This document shows, in pieces, positions 39,661-53,592 of a stretch of 64,000 nt of DNA. Numbering within the stretch: the stretch's first letter is position 1; each line of letters begins with the position of its first letter. Source of the DNA: Lepas anatifera (Eukaryota; Arthropoda; Thecostraca; Lepadidae); NCBI GenBank assembly GCA_034440635.1, contig JAOTON010000978.1, positions 230,001-294,000 of the forward strand. The letters are read 5' to 3'. Position numbers and translations under genes: made by a program. The notes below the pieces were generated by a model. The model was not told where the DNA came from and ran no database searches. It was given only the letters and a program-made list of their open reading frames with translations.

Positions 39661-40200
39661 AGGTCCATTTCATTGGGCGCTATATAACCACTAAGGTTAG
39701 TGCGCCCTTAAAGGGAATGTGGCACCTTCATAACGTGATTTTAACTGAGATTGCCAAGTTGTAAAGCAAGTCGGAAAACCCGGTACTCCAAATGTCATTT
39801 GTCTTGGAACTCGATATTTCCGTAGAAAAAAGCTAAAACTTATCTGACACCAGCCCTCTCTCAGCCCGTCGCCGGGCGGCCATCGTTGTGAGCTGCTGGT
39901 GTGACGACATTCGCTGACATCACGATGAGCATCAGCCAATCGAAGCCTTTGAAGCGTTTCAAGTATGGTAGTGGTTGCCAGATCGTGGCATCATCCACAG
40001 GCTGATATTTATGTATTTTTCTAGAGGAGTATTTTAAAAATCAAAATATTGAGCTTATTTTACATTTTTCAGAGAAAACATGAATGATTTCATTATTTTC
40101 GGCTAAAAGTACGCCTAATTGCACTAAATTCCAGGATCCGACCAAGGCGCCACATTCCCTTTAAGCCCCAATAATCAATCAATCAATAGGTCCATTTCAT
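39661..40200 (+). mobile_element. SINE 3' fragment with 13-bp duplication, split by a MITE
   Basis: Direct repeats AGGTCCATTTCAT occur at 39661-39673 and 40188-40200. With the family D MITE (39708-40164) and one TTAA removed, the insert is only about 60 bp: it begins GGGCGCTATATAACCACTAA and ends GCCCCAATAATCAATCAATC. The CCCCAATAAT tail is shared with SINE family S at 31900-32086. It is a 5'-truncated retroposon copy. Confidence 0.75.
39708..40164 (-). mobile_element. Family D MITE, copy 2
   Basis: 457 bp with TTAA at 39708-39711 and 40161-40164 and AGGGAATGTGGCACCTT-type ends (one substitution at the right, GGCGCC for GGTGCC). Inverted relative to the 20220 and 58179 copies. Inserted at a TTAA inside the SINE fragment. 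Confidence 0.9.
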
Positions 40201-40522
40201 ATCAGGTCCAGTCATCAGTCCAGGTCAAGTGCCCCGACATAAAAAATGTAACAGGTGCAGCAGTAAGAGCAGACTTATTCTATCGACTGAGATTCTCATC
40301 GCGCAATAAGGTCACCGAGTAAAAGAATTTGTGGTAAGGGGGCTTTTATATCGACGGCCTGGGTCAGGTAAGGGCCATAACCTCTTTATTTAAGATACAT
40401 GGGGAAATTGGATTAAGTCCGATGACTTCCCAGAAAATGGTGGTAGAGCGTTTTTGTTTTACATCGTGGTGGTTGGCAAACCTTTGCGGTACGATTCACA
40501 TGCATTATGGCCTTTCCTGACC

Positions 40523-40980
40523 TTAAAGGGAATGCGGCACCTTCACAACGTGATTTTAACTGAGATAGCCAAGTTGTAAAGCAAGTCGGAAAACCCAGTA
40601 TTCCATATTTCATTGGTCTTGGAACTTGATTTTTCCGTAGAAAAAAAGTTAAAACTTACCTGACACTAGCCCCCATCAGCCCGTCGCCGGGCGGCCATTG
40701 TTGTGAGCTACTGGTGTGACGACATATGCTTACGTCACGATGAGCATCAGCCAATCAAAGTCCTTGCAGCGTTTCAAGTATGGTAGTGGTTGCCAGATCG
40801 TGACATCATCCACAGGCTGATATTTATTTCTTTTTCTAGAGGAGTATTTAAAAAAAACAAAATATTGAGCTTATTGTACATTTTTCAGAGAAATCATGAG
40901 TGGTTTCATTATTTTTGGCTAAAAGTACGCCTAATTTCACTAAATTCCAGGATTCGACCAAGGTGCCACATTTTCTTTAA
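40523..40980 (-). mobile_element. Family D MITE, copy 3
   Basis: 458 bp with TTAA at 40523-40526 and 40977-40980. Ends are slightly diverged (AATGCGGCACCTT at the left, CCACATTTTCT at the right). Same orientation as copy 2, only about 360 bp away, and inserted separately into the family A relic. Confidence 0.9.
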
Positions 40981-42669
40981 CCCTGGCCTTAGGTCAGGTT
41001 ATTTCAATGAAACATTCCACCTGATAAGGTGATTGGATGCAGGGTACTTTAACTACGGGTACAACCAAGTTTCCTACTAAATCTAGTCCTCCCCTGATGA
41101 CATCACCAAGCTTCCCTACCAAATTCTAGAAGAATTTACCAAGTTTTGGGAGGATCGGCGGGAACATACCAAATTTTGGCGTAATTTGGCAGCAATCTAG
41201 TATAAATCGTAATCAACTTCCTTCACCCATTAAACAGTAACCTTGGTCTCAACTGCGAGCGGCGTATTTTACGCGAATCTAACGAAAATATCAAAACACT
41301 TCAAAGAATTAGTTGAAAGGGTATGGATTAGCTCAAGCCCAGTTGTATTAATGCAACCATGAGCAGTGATTTTGACAAACATACCGACACAGATAAATCA
41401 GCAACAGAATACAAACAGAAGCAATTTCTAGCTTCTCAATCGCAAATTTGGATACCTTCCATCACGTAAATTCAAATTATCAACACCCACACGCTGATAA
41501 TCTGACTGCTTACTAAAAAATGTAGAATAAGCATCGATAAGGGTGAAGCTGTAAAACACGCGACCATTGGAGTCAAATACCTGAAGCTTGATGTTACGAA
41601 AACACGCTGAAATTTCTAATCATGCACGCCTGCATGGAGTAAGAGAAGAACAATAATACCAACGTCAAAATAAAACCTGCAAACTCGTTAAAATCCGTCC
41701 ACTTTTATTAAAAGCCGAGATAAGTATGTTTACTTTTGACCACGAGATCAAGCGTCGTTTATTATCTTCGGGAGCTGTCATGGCAACCTCGTCAGCAATC
41801 AACGGCCAATCAAAATCCAGCTCAGCCTGTTCAAGCGTTGCTGCAAACAGCTGTTAGTGCTGAAGTTGCTATTATTTTTAAACGTTCTGGAAGATTGGTA
41901 AAAATTATATTCTTTGTTTGAACGTTTGGAAAACGCCCGATGGTCACAAAAATAAAAATGTTTTAGCTTTCTATTCAACTATATAAATTTGGTTGATGCA
42001 GTTCTAAAATTGGCTTTTAGGGCTTCCAAAAGGTGTAATTTCTCCAATGCCTGCATAGTAGCTGTTGTGCCTCTCCAGCCCTGCTGATGCAATGCTGCCA
42101 AACAACTTGAACGCGGTCTGATTAGATACATCATTTGATTGAGCTTGACGAGAGGATTCCAATGGTGCTCATATACTTGCTACAGCTGTACTCTGTCAAC
42201 CGTCATGATACAAAACGTGAGGTTCCATGGTATCCTAGGAAGACATGCTTTGACATCTAGTAACTCCTAAAGGAACCTGACCAAAGAAATAGTGCGTACA
42301 ATTTTCGGAAAAGATTAAGAAGGCCTATCCAACGTCGCTTCCGCTTTTTGCTTCTGAACTGGGTTGCTGAGATCGTTGGGGCGACGGGTATCCGCTCCTT
42401 GTTCCCGGCGGAGGTGTCGTTGATCCCCGTATCGATGTGAGGGGCTGGTGAATCTTTAGCCTTCCTGCTGACAACCACTATTCTTTCTAGGTTTTTTTGT
42501 AATTGGACAGGCCGCTTCTTTTTCTTTTGCTGGCTGCAAAATGTTAATGATCTTCCCAGTTTGTCGGAAATCAAAATATTCCCTTACGAAAAGCTCAGGC
42601 GCTTGCTACCTCATCCTCCTATACGGGCACCGATGGTCCACTCTGTGAGCACTGTGCCGTTGTTGTGTT

Positions 42670-43373
<704 letters not shown>

Positions 43374-43970
43374 TGATAACTCTAAACGGTAGGGTTGAAG
43401 TCCTGCTTATTCGCGGGGTCCGCCAGTGACTACAGAGATATAGCGTTTCTAATCGACTTGGGAAAACAATGAGTCACATTATATGGCCCACGTCTTGGAG
43501 GTCCTAAAGCCAGACTTGACGATAGATTTAGTTAACCTTGGTATATTTCCTCTGAAATGTTCCACAACGCCGGGTACTGAAATCGAAATGGTTCTGGCTT
43601 CTGACGTGTGCCAGCCGTTAGACCATATGACCCCCGTTAGGAACTTGCTTCTATGACTCATCAATAATTCAAGCGCGACGGCTGGCTGCGACCCACTGAA
43701 CTGCGTGTTTTGGAATAACATTAGAAGTTGCAACACGAAAAATGCGGCACCTTCAAATGGAACTGAAATGGCCCGGAGATAGAGTATGTCGTAAAATCTT
43801 TCATTGGTACTTACATTCGTCCTAGCGCTCACCGCCTGCAGAGAAATAGGTCGTTTTGAAAGCGGAACTCGGCTCCCCCGACCGTGTGGTGGCTCCAGTT
43901 ACTGCCGAACAGCCGGCTGCGGCCGCTAGACTCGTAGGGGGTAAGGAAGGGGAGGATTGAGAATAGTGTG

Positions 43971-45003
43971 TTAACCCGCGCCCCACCGGGGGTCCGGCGC
44001 CACCTTCGCCCCACCGGGGGGCCATCGATGGCCCCCCTCTAACTCCGAAAATATGGGCGTTAGCGCAAATCTGCAAAGTGCAATAGAAAGCTCGCGTCAA
44101 TTCAGTAAGAAATTACTTCGCATGTTTTAGTGCTCAGGTCAATGGTTTGACCTCCAGAGGTCAAATTAGGTCAAGATCGGCTATTTTCACTCAAATATGC
44201 AATGATTAAGCAAACTGGGCATAACTCTTATGTCATTAGAGCTATTGAGGCCTGGTAAAGTACATTTGATAGCAAATTGCCAGTACTTTTTCCGCTATGT
44301 GGAACGTAAAGACCTCCCGCCAGTGGTTTGACCGCCAGAGGTCACCTCGTGACCTAATATGACCTGAGGTCACGAAAGGTCAAAAAGTGACCTTGCCGTA
44401 TATCAAATGAAAGCCAGTGACAAGACAAACACGATGGTGTTTGTTTCACCGCTCTAGCGCAATTAGATCAAAAGTTATTGTCAAAATACTGTTTTTGACC
44501 TCTGGTGACCTTGGATGACCTTGGAAAAGTCAAAGGGCAAATATGACCCCTGGAATCCGTGAAAGGGTGTCCAAAAACGTTGTTCTGAGCAGTCTGAGTA
44601 TTTGCAATCACTTTTGTGGCTTTTATATCATGAAATAGCTTTTCCCCATGCTTTTCCAATGGGAGAGGTCGCCTCGTGACCTGACCTCAGGGCACGAAAT
44701 CGAAAAATCCCGGATATACACCTTGTAGACCCTGGAGGGGTCATGAAGTGTAGGAAGTTTCAAATCGATCGACTTTGAAATGTAGCTCTTACAGAGCTCT
44801 AAAGGTGAAGTGAGGTGACCTTGGTTGACCTCGTCTGGTGACCTGACCTTGGGTGACCCGGGGTAAAAAATTTCAGGGATGATGGGAAAATGATGCAGTG
44901 AGAGGTAGAGCCCTCAACCGCGGTGCTGCGCCTCGTCGTTTTTCTGCTATCCCGGAAAAACCTTAGGGGGGCCATCGATGGCCCCCGGTGGGGCGAGGGT
45001 TAA
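43971..45003 (+). mobile_element. TTAA family C element, copy 1
   Basis: 1033 bp between TTAA at 43971-43974 and 45000-45003. Ends are TTAACCCGCGCCCCACCGGG and the complement of TTAACCCTCGCCCCACCGGG. TTAA followed by CCC at both ends is the classic piggyBac layout. A perfect palindrome GGGGGCCATCGATGGCCCCC lies just inside each end (about 44022-44041 and 44967-44986). The interior carries many AGGTCA/TGACCT words and no open frame of note. Confidence 0.85.
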
Positions 45004-45249
45004 AAAGAAGTAAGCTCATGAAGCGCTTATGCACCGTAATAGGCGAGTTCTGAGAGAAACAAAATGTGAAACTTGGGAACTTTTGGTATGGTCATCGTGG
45101 GTAATAGCTTAGTTTATATTTTGCCAAGGTTCTGTATTCGCGTCTAGATAAGTCGACATGAATTTCTTGTATGTGTGATATTTGCTTTGAAGCAAAATGG
45201 AACCTATGGTGGGTCGACTTCCCAATAATGTACTATATAACTGGCACTC

Positions 45250-45780
45250 TGTCAACCGTTGGACGGAAAATGAGGATTTGACCTTTATAAATTATATTTG
45301 ACCTTAACCTGTGACCTTGACCTTAACCTTGAGTAACATCAGTTTTAATATCATAGCGTAACATACGTCAAACTGAGTAACGCTATGTTACCGAAAGAAC
45401 TAGCGTCAGGGTCTTGAAAATGTTATTATGGCCTTGAACTGTAACCTTTAAACTTGACCAAGACCTTCATGTGAGGTGACCTTGACATATCGCCGTAGTA
45501 TATGGTGTCACTACTTGGTCTACAGTGCGGGCGAACTGGTGCGACCGTGCGATTGGGTGCGATCTCAAAATATAGACCTGACTTTGAAAGCTTATTACTA
45601 CAAACTTTTCGACAGATTTTCAAAATTATTTCACCAATGGAACTGCTTGTGAATTATCTCAAATGTAGTCATGTAGCGTTTTCGGGGTGCGGACGATTCT
45701 GCGGCCACCTCGGAAAAATAGGTTGGGTCGCTGTAGGACCGCCCCTCCTCCCCCCCCACCCCACAGCGCGTGATTAAGTT
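45250..45780 (+). mobile_element. Family B-like relic
   Basis: Contains TGACCTTGACCTTAACCTTG, then GGTGCGACCGTGCGATTGGG-like and GCGGCCACCTCGG words that match, with substitutions, the region near the family B end (10680-10560 read in complement; 61640-61870). No terminal TTAA is seen. Strongly diverged, so the assignment is by shared order of motifs. Confidence 0.5.
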
Positions 45781-45958
45781 TCAGGCTTAATGCAGTTGAC
45801 CCTTGTAACAGTTCTTCAATATCCCAACGAACATCGTGTTCAGCGTTTCGCCCTTAGCTATATTTCCAACTGCGGTAGTTTTTTCTGTTGCCTGCTTAAC
45901 TTACGCTGCAGAAGTTAATAGTTGTTGAGAGTTGTTACAGGGGCTGTTTGTGTTTCAG

Positions 45959-46023
45959 CTTTGAAGTCGACCGCACTGTACCGCTTCTTCAAGTACATCG
46001 AAAACAGGGACGTGGTCAAACAG
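45959..46023 (+). CDS. BTBD10: BTBD10/KCTD20-like protein, 65-base micro-exon
   Basis: This exon was found by its protein match, because it is too short to stand out as an open frame. It reads [20 protein letters not shown] followed by KQ, against human [20 protein letters not shown] then KS. The acceptor is GTTTGTGTTTCAG ending at 45958. The donor at 46024 is GTACGA. The first two bases complete the split codon left by the 43099 exon and the exon ends in phase 0. Human has IIY at the N-terminal junction and this gene has TLK, so the exon boundary lies in a tolerant loop. Presence, spacing and phase all fit the gene model. Confidence 0.93.
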
Positions 46024-46533
46024 GTACGATCTACGCTGACAGCAATTAATATGTTGACTCTGTTTTGAGCATCCTTGGGTGATTATCATACTTTATGTTT
46101 TCGCTTATGCTGATTGTCCGGATTTTTTAGCTTTTTATGCGACGGGGTCTAGCGTATTTTTATGTGGTGCGTATGAGCAACAGACGTCCCCAATTACTGC
46201 TCAAAAGAACACGCTTCACTTTTAATCGCTCTGGAGCTAATTTTTCCGCCGTGCTGCCAGATTTTACTCGATTCCTCGACATTTGCTAATTATATTGTCG
46301 CACCTGCTAAAAGCATGCGTTTCTGTGATAGTCCTACGCTTGCCACTATTGCGCAGGGACTTTGAGGTGAAACAGATCGGTTTCAGATAGTTGGAGTTCT
46401 AGGCCTGACATAGTTCACTGTTGTTCAGGGCTGATTAGGTATGACTCCCAATGTATTTTTGTTTGAAGTTCAGTGTACCTGCTAACGTAATTGAGAGTCT
46501 GCCAGTTCTAGTGGGTCACGAACTGTATTTTGT

Positions 46534-46900
46534 TACTTCGTGCAAGAGGTTTTGCAGTATCGTTAATGATTACAAGGAAGCTGGAGCTACAAATTTGTGT
46601 TACTTTGTACAAGAGGTTTTGCAGTATCGTTAATGATTACAAGGAAGCTACTGAAGCTAGGGCTACAAAAAGGTCGCAAAACGCATGTTATTTACCGATA
46701 GCCGGACCTTGTCTCTGCATATCTAGGGATATTCAAGTGTCAGATAAAAAAGGTCGCAAAACATGTTATTTGCCGATAGCTGGACCTTGCCTCTGCTTCT
46801 CTAGGGATATTCAAGTTTCAGATAAAAAGGTCGCGAAACAGCATGTTATTTGCCGACAGCCGGACCTTGTCTCTGCATCTCTAGGGATACTCAAGGATCG
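46534..46900 (+). repeat. Two adjacent tandem repeats, 65 bp x2 and about 80 bp x3
   Basis: AGAGGTTTTGCAGTATCGTT plus AATGATTACAAGGAAGCT occurs twice about 65 bases apart (46545 and 46610). Immediately after, a unit with AAAAGGTCGCAAAACATGTT, CCGATAGCCGGACCTTGTCT and CTAGGGATATTCAAGT occurs three times (near 46665, 46745 and 46825). The 140-residue open frame across it (repeated CYLPIAGPCLC) simply reflects the repeat. Confidence 0.85.
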
Positions 46901-46992
46901 AAAAAGTCATGCGCTTTTGGAAAAATTATCCAGTAATGTGACACAGCTCTGAAGAAGTTGCGATGAGTGGGCTTTATACTGTGATCACTATG

Positions 46993-47868
46993 TTAACACG
47001 CGCATTGACGGGGGGGGGTCCCCGCCCCCCTCCTCGGGTTTTTCGGAGATAGCAGAAAAACGACGGCGCGTAGCGCCGCCGTACCTGGTATACCTTTTCC
47101 CTCATCATTTTTACAACTTCTGTGAAAATTTTAAGGTTAGGTCATGACAGGTCAGGTCACCAGTACAGGTCAAGTGACCCGACCTCAAAAAAAGTTTAAG
47201 ATTGCATAAGTCGGAGCAGGGTAAACTTATCCGATTGAAACTCATATCACATAATGGCCCCACCGACTTCTCTAAAATATGTTCCGGTATTTTTGATATC
47301 GATGACCTAAGGTCAGGTACGAGGCATGACCTCTCCATTGGAAATACATGGGAAAAATGGTTTTTTACGGAATAACTCAGTAACGGATGGTGATAGAACA
47401 TTTATTTTAGCTGCATTAGACTCGCATGGGCTTTGCGGTTCTAATAATATGCTTTTTATATAATTTGACCCTGACCTGACCTCAGGTTAGGTCAAATCCT
47501 TGATTTGACCTAGCAAGGTCAAATTATATATCATTCGATTCAGCTTGCTGAGATGATTCATATAGTTTAGGTTGTTTTGCTCTATCTTTACTTGTTCAGA
47601 TGTAATGGCCGAAAAACTGAATTTACATGTTATACCTATGACGGCATGTTTTGACCTCTCGTTACCTTAAATGTGACCTGAAAAAAATGGTTCAAATGTT
47701 TTCGATGGAGAAGTGGATGGGCAACCCAACGCCGTTTACCGTTTTTCGCTTCCTACTGTGGTTCTCGAGATCTTAGGGGGGCAGGTACCCGCCCCCCGTC
47801 AATGCGAAGGTGGCTCAGACCCCCGTCAATGCGAAGGTGGCTCAGACCCCCGTCAATGCGCGTGTTAA
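46993..47868 (-). mobile_element. TTAA family A element, copy 3
   Basis: 876 bp between TTAA at 46993-46996 and 47865-47868, with termini TTAACACGCGCATTGACGGG. Inverted relative to copies 1 and 2. The hairpin GGCGGCGCTACGCGCCGTC is at the left end here (about 47063-47081, - strand sense). The right end has the word CGTCAATGCGAAGGTGGCTC plus AGACCCC duplicated in tandem, extending the terminal repeat zone. Confidence 0.85.
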
Positions 47869-48261
47869 TCAACGTCTTAAGGTAACGGGAACGGGTGTAG
47901 AACGCCCGCGGAGCTTATTTAGAACTCTAGCTGGTGTGTTCGCCTGTTCATCACCACCGCCCTGCTAAATTATGCGTTTCATTATTAATGCTCTCTGGGG
48001 TGTGCGAGGCTGTGCGTTGTTTCGGTGAATGGAACAGTAATTATTGAGGCGGGCAGCAATTGGACCCGTGTTTGGTTTCGGTCTGTCGCACTGTTGTCAT
48101 CCCGCAACCAAAAGGCAGACCGACGGCGGTGGAAGTGCTCTCGAGGTAGGAATAGCACTCGGCCTGTTACCAGGTGTCAAAAACCAACTGGGTGCAATAG
48201 GATGTCTCATTGAAGCCGCTTTCTCCGGATGTGAGTAACAGTTTACTCCAGTCCGCCAGCA

Positions 48262-49205
48262 TTAACCTTCGCCCCACGGGGGCATCAATACCCCCCTTCA
48301 GAATAACAGAAAAACGATGTGGCGCAGCACGGTGGTTGTGGGGTCTATCTCTCACCCCATCATTTTCATACCATCCCTAACATTTTGAAATTTTTACACC
48401 GGGCCACATCAGGTCAGGTCGCCAGGCGAGGTCGAACAAGGTCACCTCACTTCAAATTTTGAGTTCTACCATAGCTACATTTCTAGGCCGATCGATTTGA
48501 AACCTTCTACACTTGATGACCCCTCCAGGATCTAAAAAAATTCGTATCTGGGATTGTTAGATTTCGTGACCTGAGGTCAGGTCACGAGGTGACCTCTCCC
48601 ATATAAAAAGCATGAGAAAAGCTTTCATATGATCTAAAAGTCGCAAAAAGGATTGCAAATGCTCAAATTTCTCAGAAAAACATTCTTTGCTACCCTTTGA
48701 CGGATTCCAGTGGCGATATTTGCCAATTGACCTATCTGAGGTCATCAAAGGTCACCAGGATCGAAAACAGTACGTTGAAGATGACTTTTGACTTAATCGA
48801 GCTAGAGTGCTGAATTAAGCGTCATCGTGTATGTCTCATCGTTAGCTTTCATTTGATATGCGTGAAGATATTATGTTCCACATAGCGGAGAGCCCTGACA
48901 TTTGCCCGTCAATTGTACTTTACCAGATCTCAATAGCTCTAAGGGCTTGAGGGCTATGCCCAGGATTCTTAAGCATTGCATATGTTAGTGGAAATAGCCT
49001 ATCTTGTCCCAACTTGACCTCTGGAGGTCAAACCATTGACCTGAGAGCTTAAATATGCGAAGTAAAATCATGCTGAATTCCAACGAGCTTTCCAACGCAC
49101 TTTTCAGAATTGCTCTAACTCCCATATGTTCGGAGTTAGAGGGGGACATTGATGCCCCCCGGTGGGGCGAAGTTGGCGCCGGACCCCCGGTGGGGTGCGG
49201 CTTAA
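48262..49205 (-). mobile_element. TTAA family C element, copy 2
   Basis: 944 bp between TTAA at 48262-48265 and 49202-49205. The left end is TTAACCTTCGCCCCACGGGG; the right end is the complement of TTAAGCCGCACCCCACCGGG. Inverted relative to copy 1 (the paired GGCGCCGGAC subterminal word is on the right). The palindromes have decayed (GGGGCATCAATACCCCCC, GGGGGACATTGATGCCCCCC), so it is probably older than copy 1. Confidence 0.85.
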
Positions 49206-50114
49206 AAATGTTGGCATTGCGTCTTGAAATTGAGGTGCTCCCGTCCCTTTGCATGCTTCGCGTCTATTCTCGGTACCAGTGCGCCGTGTCGACGGTGGGG
49301 GAGGGGAGCCGCGGCCCTCTGGGTGGCATTAGCCGGGCCTGGTCCTGGGGTAGGATGATCGATGCCTGGTTTCTGATGATGCCGGATGCCAGACGTGTCG
49401 GAGTAGGAACTCCCGGACCTTTTCACCATTCCGATTTGGCTTGTGGCTCTTGAGGGTGTAAGCTGGCGGAATGGGCTTGTTTTGGTACTGTATTTCGGTA
49501 ACTTGTTTAAAGTTTTCACTGGGTTTGGGCAGTCGTTTACCGCTTTACGGTAGGCTAGGGACCGCCGCCGATGTGCAACTAAAGCTCGGAACGTTACCGA
49601 AGTGCAGGTTTGAAAAAAAAATTTTCATCTCAAGTATGTGCACATTCTCCCTATCAATAGATGGATATCGCTTCCAGCTTATAATGAGCAGAAAATATAA
49701 TATAAGAGAAAGAGAAAGAGAGAGATTCGACCGAAATGTCTGCAATTAATTTTGTCACTGCATTCATATGCAATATGTTTCCTGTTCTCCTCAGAGATTA
49801 TTCCTATAACGTACACAAAATTCCTCCTGTGTCTACCTTTTCGGCAACAATTTTTGCATTAAATCATTTCGCAAAGTTTTAAAGCACCAGCGTCCACATG
49901 ACCTTTGTTGTCGGCGCGCCCTAAACCACCACCACAAAGCACCAGCGGGATACGGTTACCTTGAGTCGCCGTGATGTCAGCCTGGTGGTGCCGGGGGGAG
50001 GCTTTAGTTCGTGTGTTATGCCGTCAGGGGGATGGGTGTGTTGCCCCAGCAATTGTCAACCTCAGGTCAGGTAGCTAGCTCCTCCGCCCGACGGGTCGGT
50101 GAGCAGATATTTGA

Positions 50115-50555
<441 letters not shown>

Positions 50556-53400
50556 TAAGGGCAGGGGCGGCAACATGAGAGAAGAACTTGTACTAAAAGT
50601 CAAATCAAGCCTCATTTCTGCCCTCGATGGGTGCATGAGACGGTCAATTATTATCAAAAGGCATGTCGGGCGCCGAAGGCGCGGGACATGGGCGGGAGGC
50701 GGCACTTTGGATTGCGGGAGGCGGCCTTGGGAGGGTGCCGCTGCCCCCCCCTGGGTACGCTACTATCCATGCATCTTGAGGAAGCTCATTGGCGCATCAT
50801 TTTAAACGTTGACAAGTTTCAACACCGTCAGTGACGGCACGGTTTCCATGCTACTATGCCTGCCGTGCGGGTCTTGTCTGAGCCGGCTTTCTCGTCTTTA
50901 TTTACGATCCTGTGCAGAGTTTTTGGTTCCAGCTAGGCTTTTGATTTTCGCTTCCGTTGAGATAAAGTGGACTGGTACTAATAGCTACGTTTGAAAAGAG
51001 AGGAAACCTTTGTGTTGTGTCAAAAATATTTCGAATATTTTTTTAGCGGCTGCGAAAAATGCGAGCTCTTAGCCTGCTGCTGTTTTGATCTGCCTGTGAG
51101 TGTACGTCCCGGCAGGTATGCATAAGTCAGTGAAGGCTCCGTGGAACAGCACCCCGTGCTGTGGGAGAAACCAAGGGTAGGGCGGGGTTGTGAGGGTCCG
51201 GTACGGCCACTGACCTGAGCGCGTCGCTCCATTAAGCCTCATAACTTGTTTGCTGGCAACCGCTAAAGCAAGAACCGAAACATTCTTAACAGTGAAAATA
51301 AGTCGTCGGTTTTTAAACGTGGCTATTGGGATCAATCAACCTCTCTCTTAACCGATGTGAAATGCGAAAAATCAAAATGGCACCAAACAACACCGGTGAG
51401 AACCGTAAAAAAACAAAAGAAAATGGCAAGGCACAGGCCGAACCCGTACGGCAGACCTAAAGACGAAAGCTGTGTAAATAGCATGGATGTCGCGCCTTAA
51501 TGACAGTATTGAAACTCCGCTACACTTGAAGGGATATGTCAATGAATTCCAGTAAGACGCTTGGGTTCGGCTTACACAGTTTTGTTCTCAGAACCGTGAG
51601 CTTTTATTTGATGTGCAATAACCCATAAGTAGCTACCCGGAAGGATTCTGAATCACTAATCAAAGCAAAAATGTACAAAAATGGAGGTTGTGAAAAAGCC
51701 ATCGATGTTCATTACGAATATTTTTGTCAGCTCATCCTTAGCTGTCGAACGATGTACATACATTTTGTGATTTGAGACGACAAAGTCATTCTGGTGAACA
51801 GTGTACGAATCTGAAGTCTTTTTTTCGCTCTCGGACTAGAATTTGATTTTAACTTCTCCTGCCCAAAACTTGTTTTTGGGTCACTGTTTTTTGCCTAATA
51901 AGCTAGTGGTCCCCATATCGATTCTGCCATGTTTCTGAATATCTCTACTTTCGAGTAATGCTCAATATATTGTTTCTTGACAATAAGTGATGCCAAAGCT
52001 TAACTCAGATAGGATATATATTTATCAAATAGGACTAGCCTTATCCAGCCATTGACCGGATAGATAGGCGTAGAATTCCCTCCTCTCCCTCGCGCCATGG
52101 TATGTATGTATGATAACCAAGATGGAATCGTTTGGAGCAACCTGGGTGCGATATAGCCTAGATGCTGAAAGCGCCCTATAAACCCCAATACACACGCGTT
52201 TGGAGCAAGAGGGACACCGAAATCCAAGCCTGATCTTGATGGAAAATGTCACGAATGGAGAGATTCTTGAGGTTACTTAAAGGGAGTGGACCACTTTGTG
52301 AAAATCCTAAAAAGAACATTTTATGAACAAAAGAGGTCCGAAAACTAGGACCTCATTGTCCGTTTAAAGGTTTTTTTTACTTTTGTCAGTTTTTGTCACT
52401 TTTTCCCGGTAAATGCCGGTATTTACCAGTTTATGTCACTGACTGCCATAAACCTAGTTTTTACCGGTATTTTGCCCACCCTGTTTCAAGGGGCTTATTT
52501 GTGTATTTTTGCGGCATGAAGCTGGGTATATATATTAGGGTGGTCCACGTCTCCATGGTAAAACATAAATGTTGTAAAATATTTCGGGCTGCATGTTGCC
52601 CGTGTTCCGCTGCATTTCAGATATGTCCATACAAAATTTGGTGCAAATCGGATAATATTTACTGGTCCCCCATAGTGCACTTTTCACCCCTCCCGGGGCA
52701 TGCACGGTGGATAGACGCAATAGGTAACGCGGGAGCTTACTTCGTACACAAGCCACCAGGTTCACGTTTTGCTAATTGCGTAGTGATGAGCCTCGGTAGT
52801 GTTCTTTCATATTTCATCATCGGAACTTTGAACGAGTGCGCTTTTAATTTTTAATCATATCGATAAGCTATTGCACCTATGGGTTTATAATGCAATACTG
52901 CTGTTAAATGAGTAATGTGGTGTTGTGGCAGATAACTCGTAGTGCAAAGGAAATGAACTTGGTGTGGAAATTGGGATGGATAAATCCATAAATTTACCAT
53001 TTCGCTGAGATTCAGGTGCCAGATAATACTAGTTTGGCCACAAAATGCACTGGAGACAACAAAAGGGATATTTGTAATAATAGGAGAGAGGCATCGCTTT
53101 GCCCAGCTCCTTCAACTCGACTCCTTCTCACCAAGGACGAAGTCCAGAAACATTTCCTCCTGAAGGTAGTAGCCAAGCACAGGAGGGAGCAGCCTTCGTC
53201 ATCCAAAGCAGCATATATAGGGTAAAGAATGCGGGTTGATGGATGTGACTTCATGTCGGATTGTCATTTGCACTGTTGCAGTGTTGATCTATCGTCCACT
53301 TCAGGGGGACCTCTAAATATAGTCCGGTTGACGTGATTTTTGGCTCGATCGTGTATTTCTGTATTTGAAATAAGGGCGGCATGCAGCCCTGAACAATTTC

Positions 53401-53470
53401 CAATATAGAGAACTTTGGACTACCCTAATATATATATATATATATAGGTAGTCCAAAGTTCTCAATATTG
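53401..53470. repeat. 24-bp inverted repeat around a TA run
   Basis: The arm CAATATAGAGAACTTTGGACTACC spans 53401-53424 and is repeated as its complement at 53447-53470 with one mismatch. Between them is CTAA plus a short TA run. Together with the adjoining TA tracts this can form a large cruciform. The arm plus CTAATATA also resembles TATATTAGGGTGGTCCA at about 52532-52548, where a GGGCTGCATGTTGCCC word follows at similar spacing, so both may be ends of one element family. Confidence 0.8.
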
Positions 53471-53471
<1 letters not shown>

Positions 53472-53547
<76 letters not shown>

Positions 53548-53592
53548 GTCCATATATATATATATATATATTTATCATATATATATATATAA

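Larger units (their letters stand above)
39530..41040 (-). mobile_element. TTAA family A relic interrupted by three younger insertions
   Basis: Outer sequence matches family A in the orientation of the 46993 copy (AGATAGC, a CGCCGTCGTACTTGGCATAA word, TTTTTACAACTTCTG, then AGGTCAAGTG-CCCCGACAT, then CCTTAGGTCAGGTT). It is broken at 39674-40187 by a short SINE tail that itself contains a family D MITE, and at 40523-40980 by another family D MITE. Neither outer TTAA end is intact. Coordinates of the relic are approximate. Confidence 0.7.

Noticed and set aside
43734..43835. Another family D MITE end (AATGCGGCACCTTC)
   Set aside because: No TTAA next to it and no opposite terminus within a plausible distance; at most a diverged relative.
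52279..52300. Possible further TTAA element starting TTAAAGGGAGTGGACCAC
   Set aside because: No complementary terminus was found downstream.
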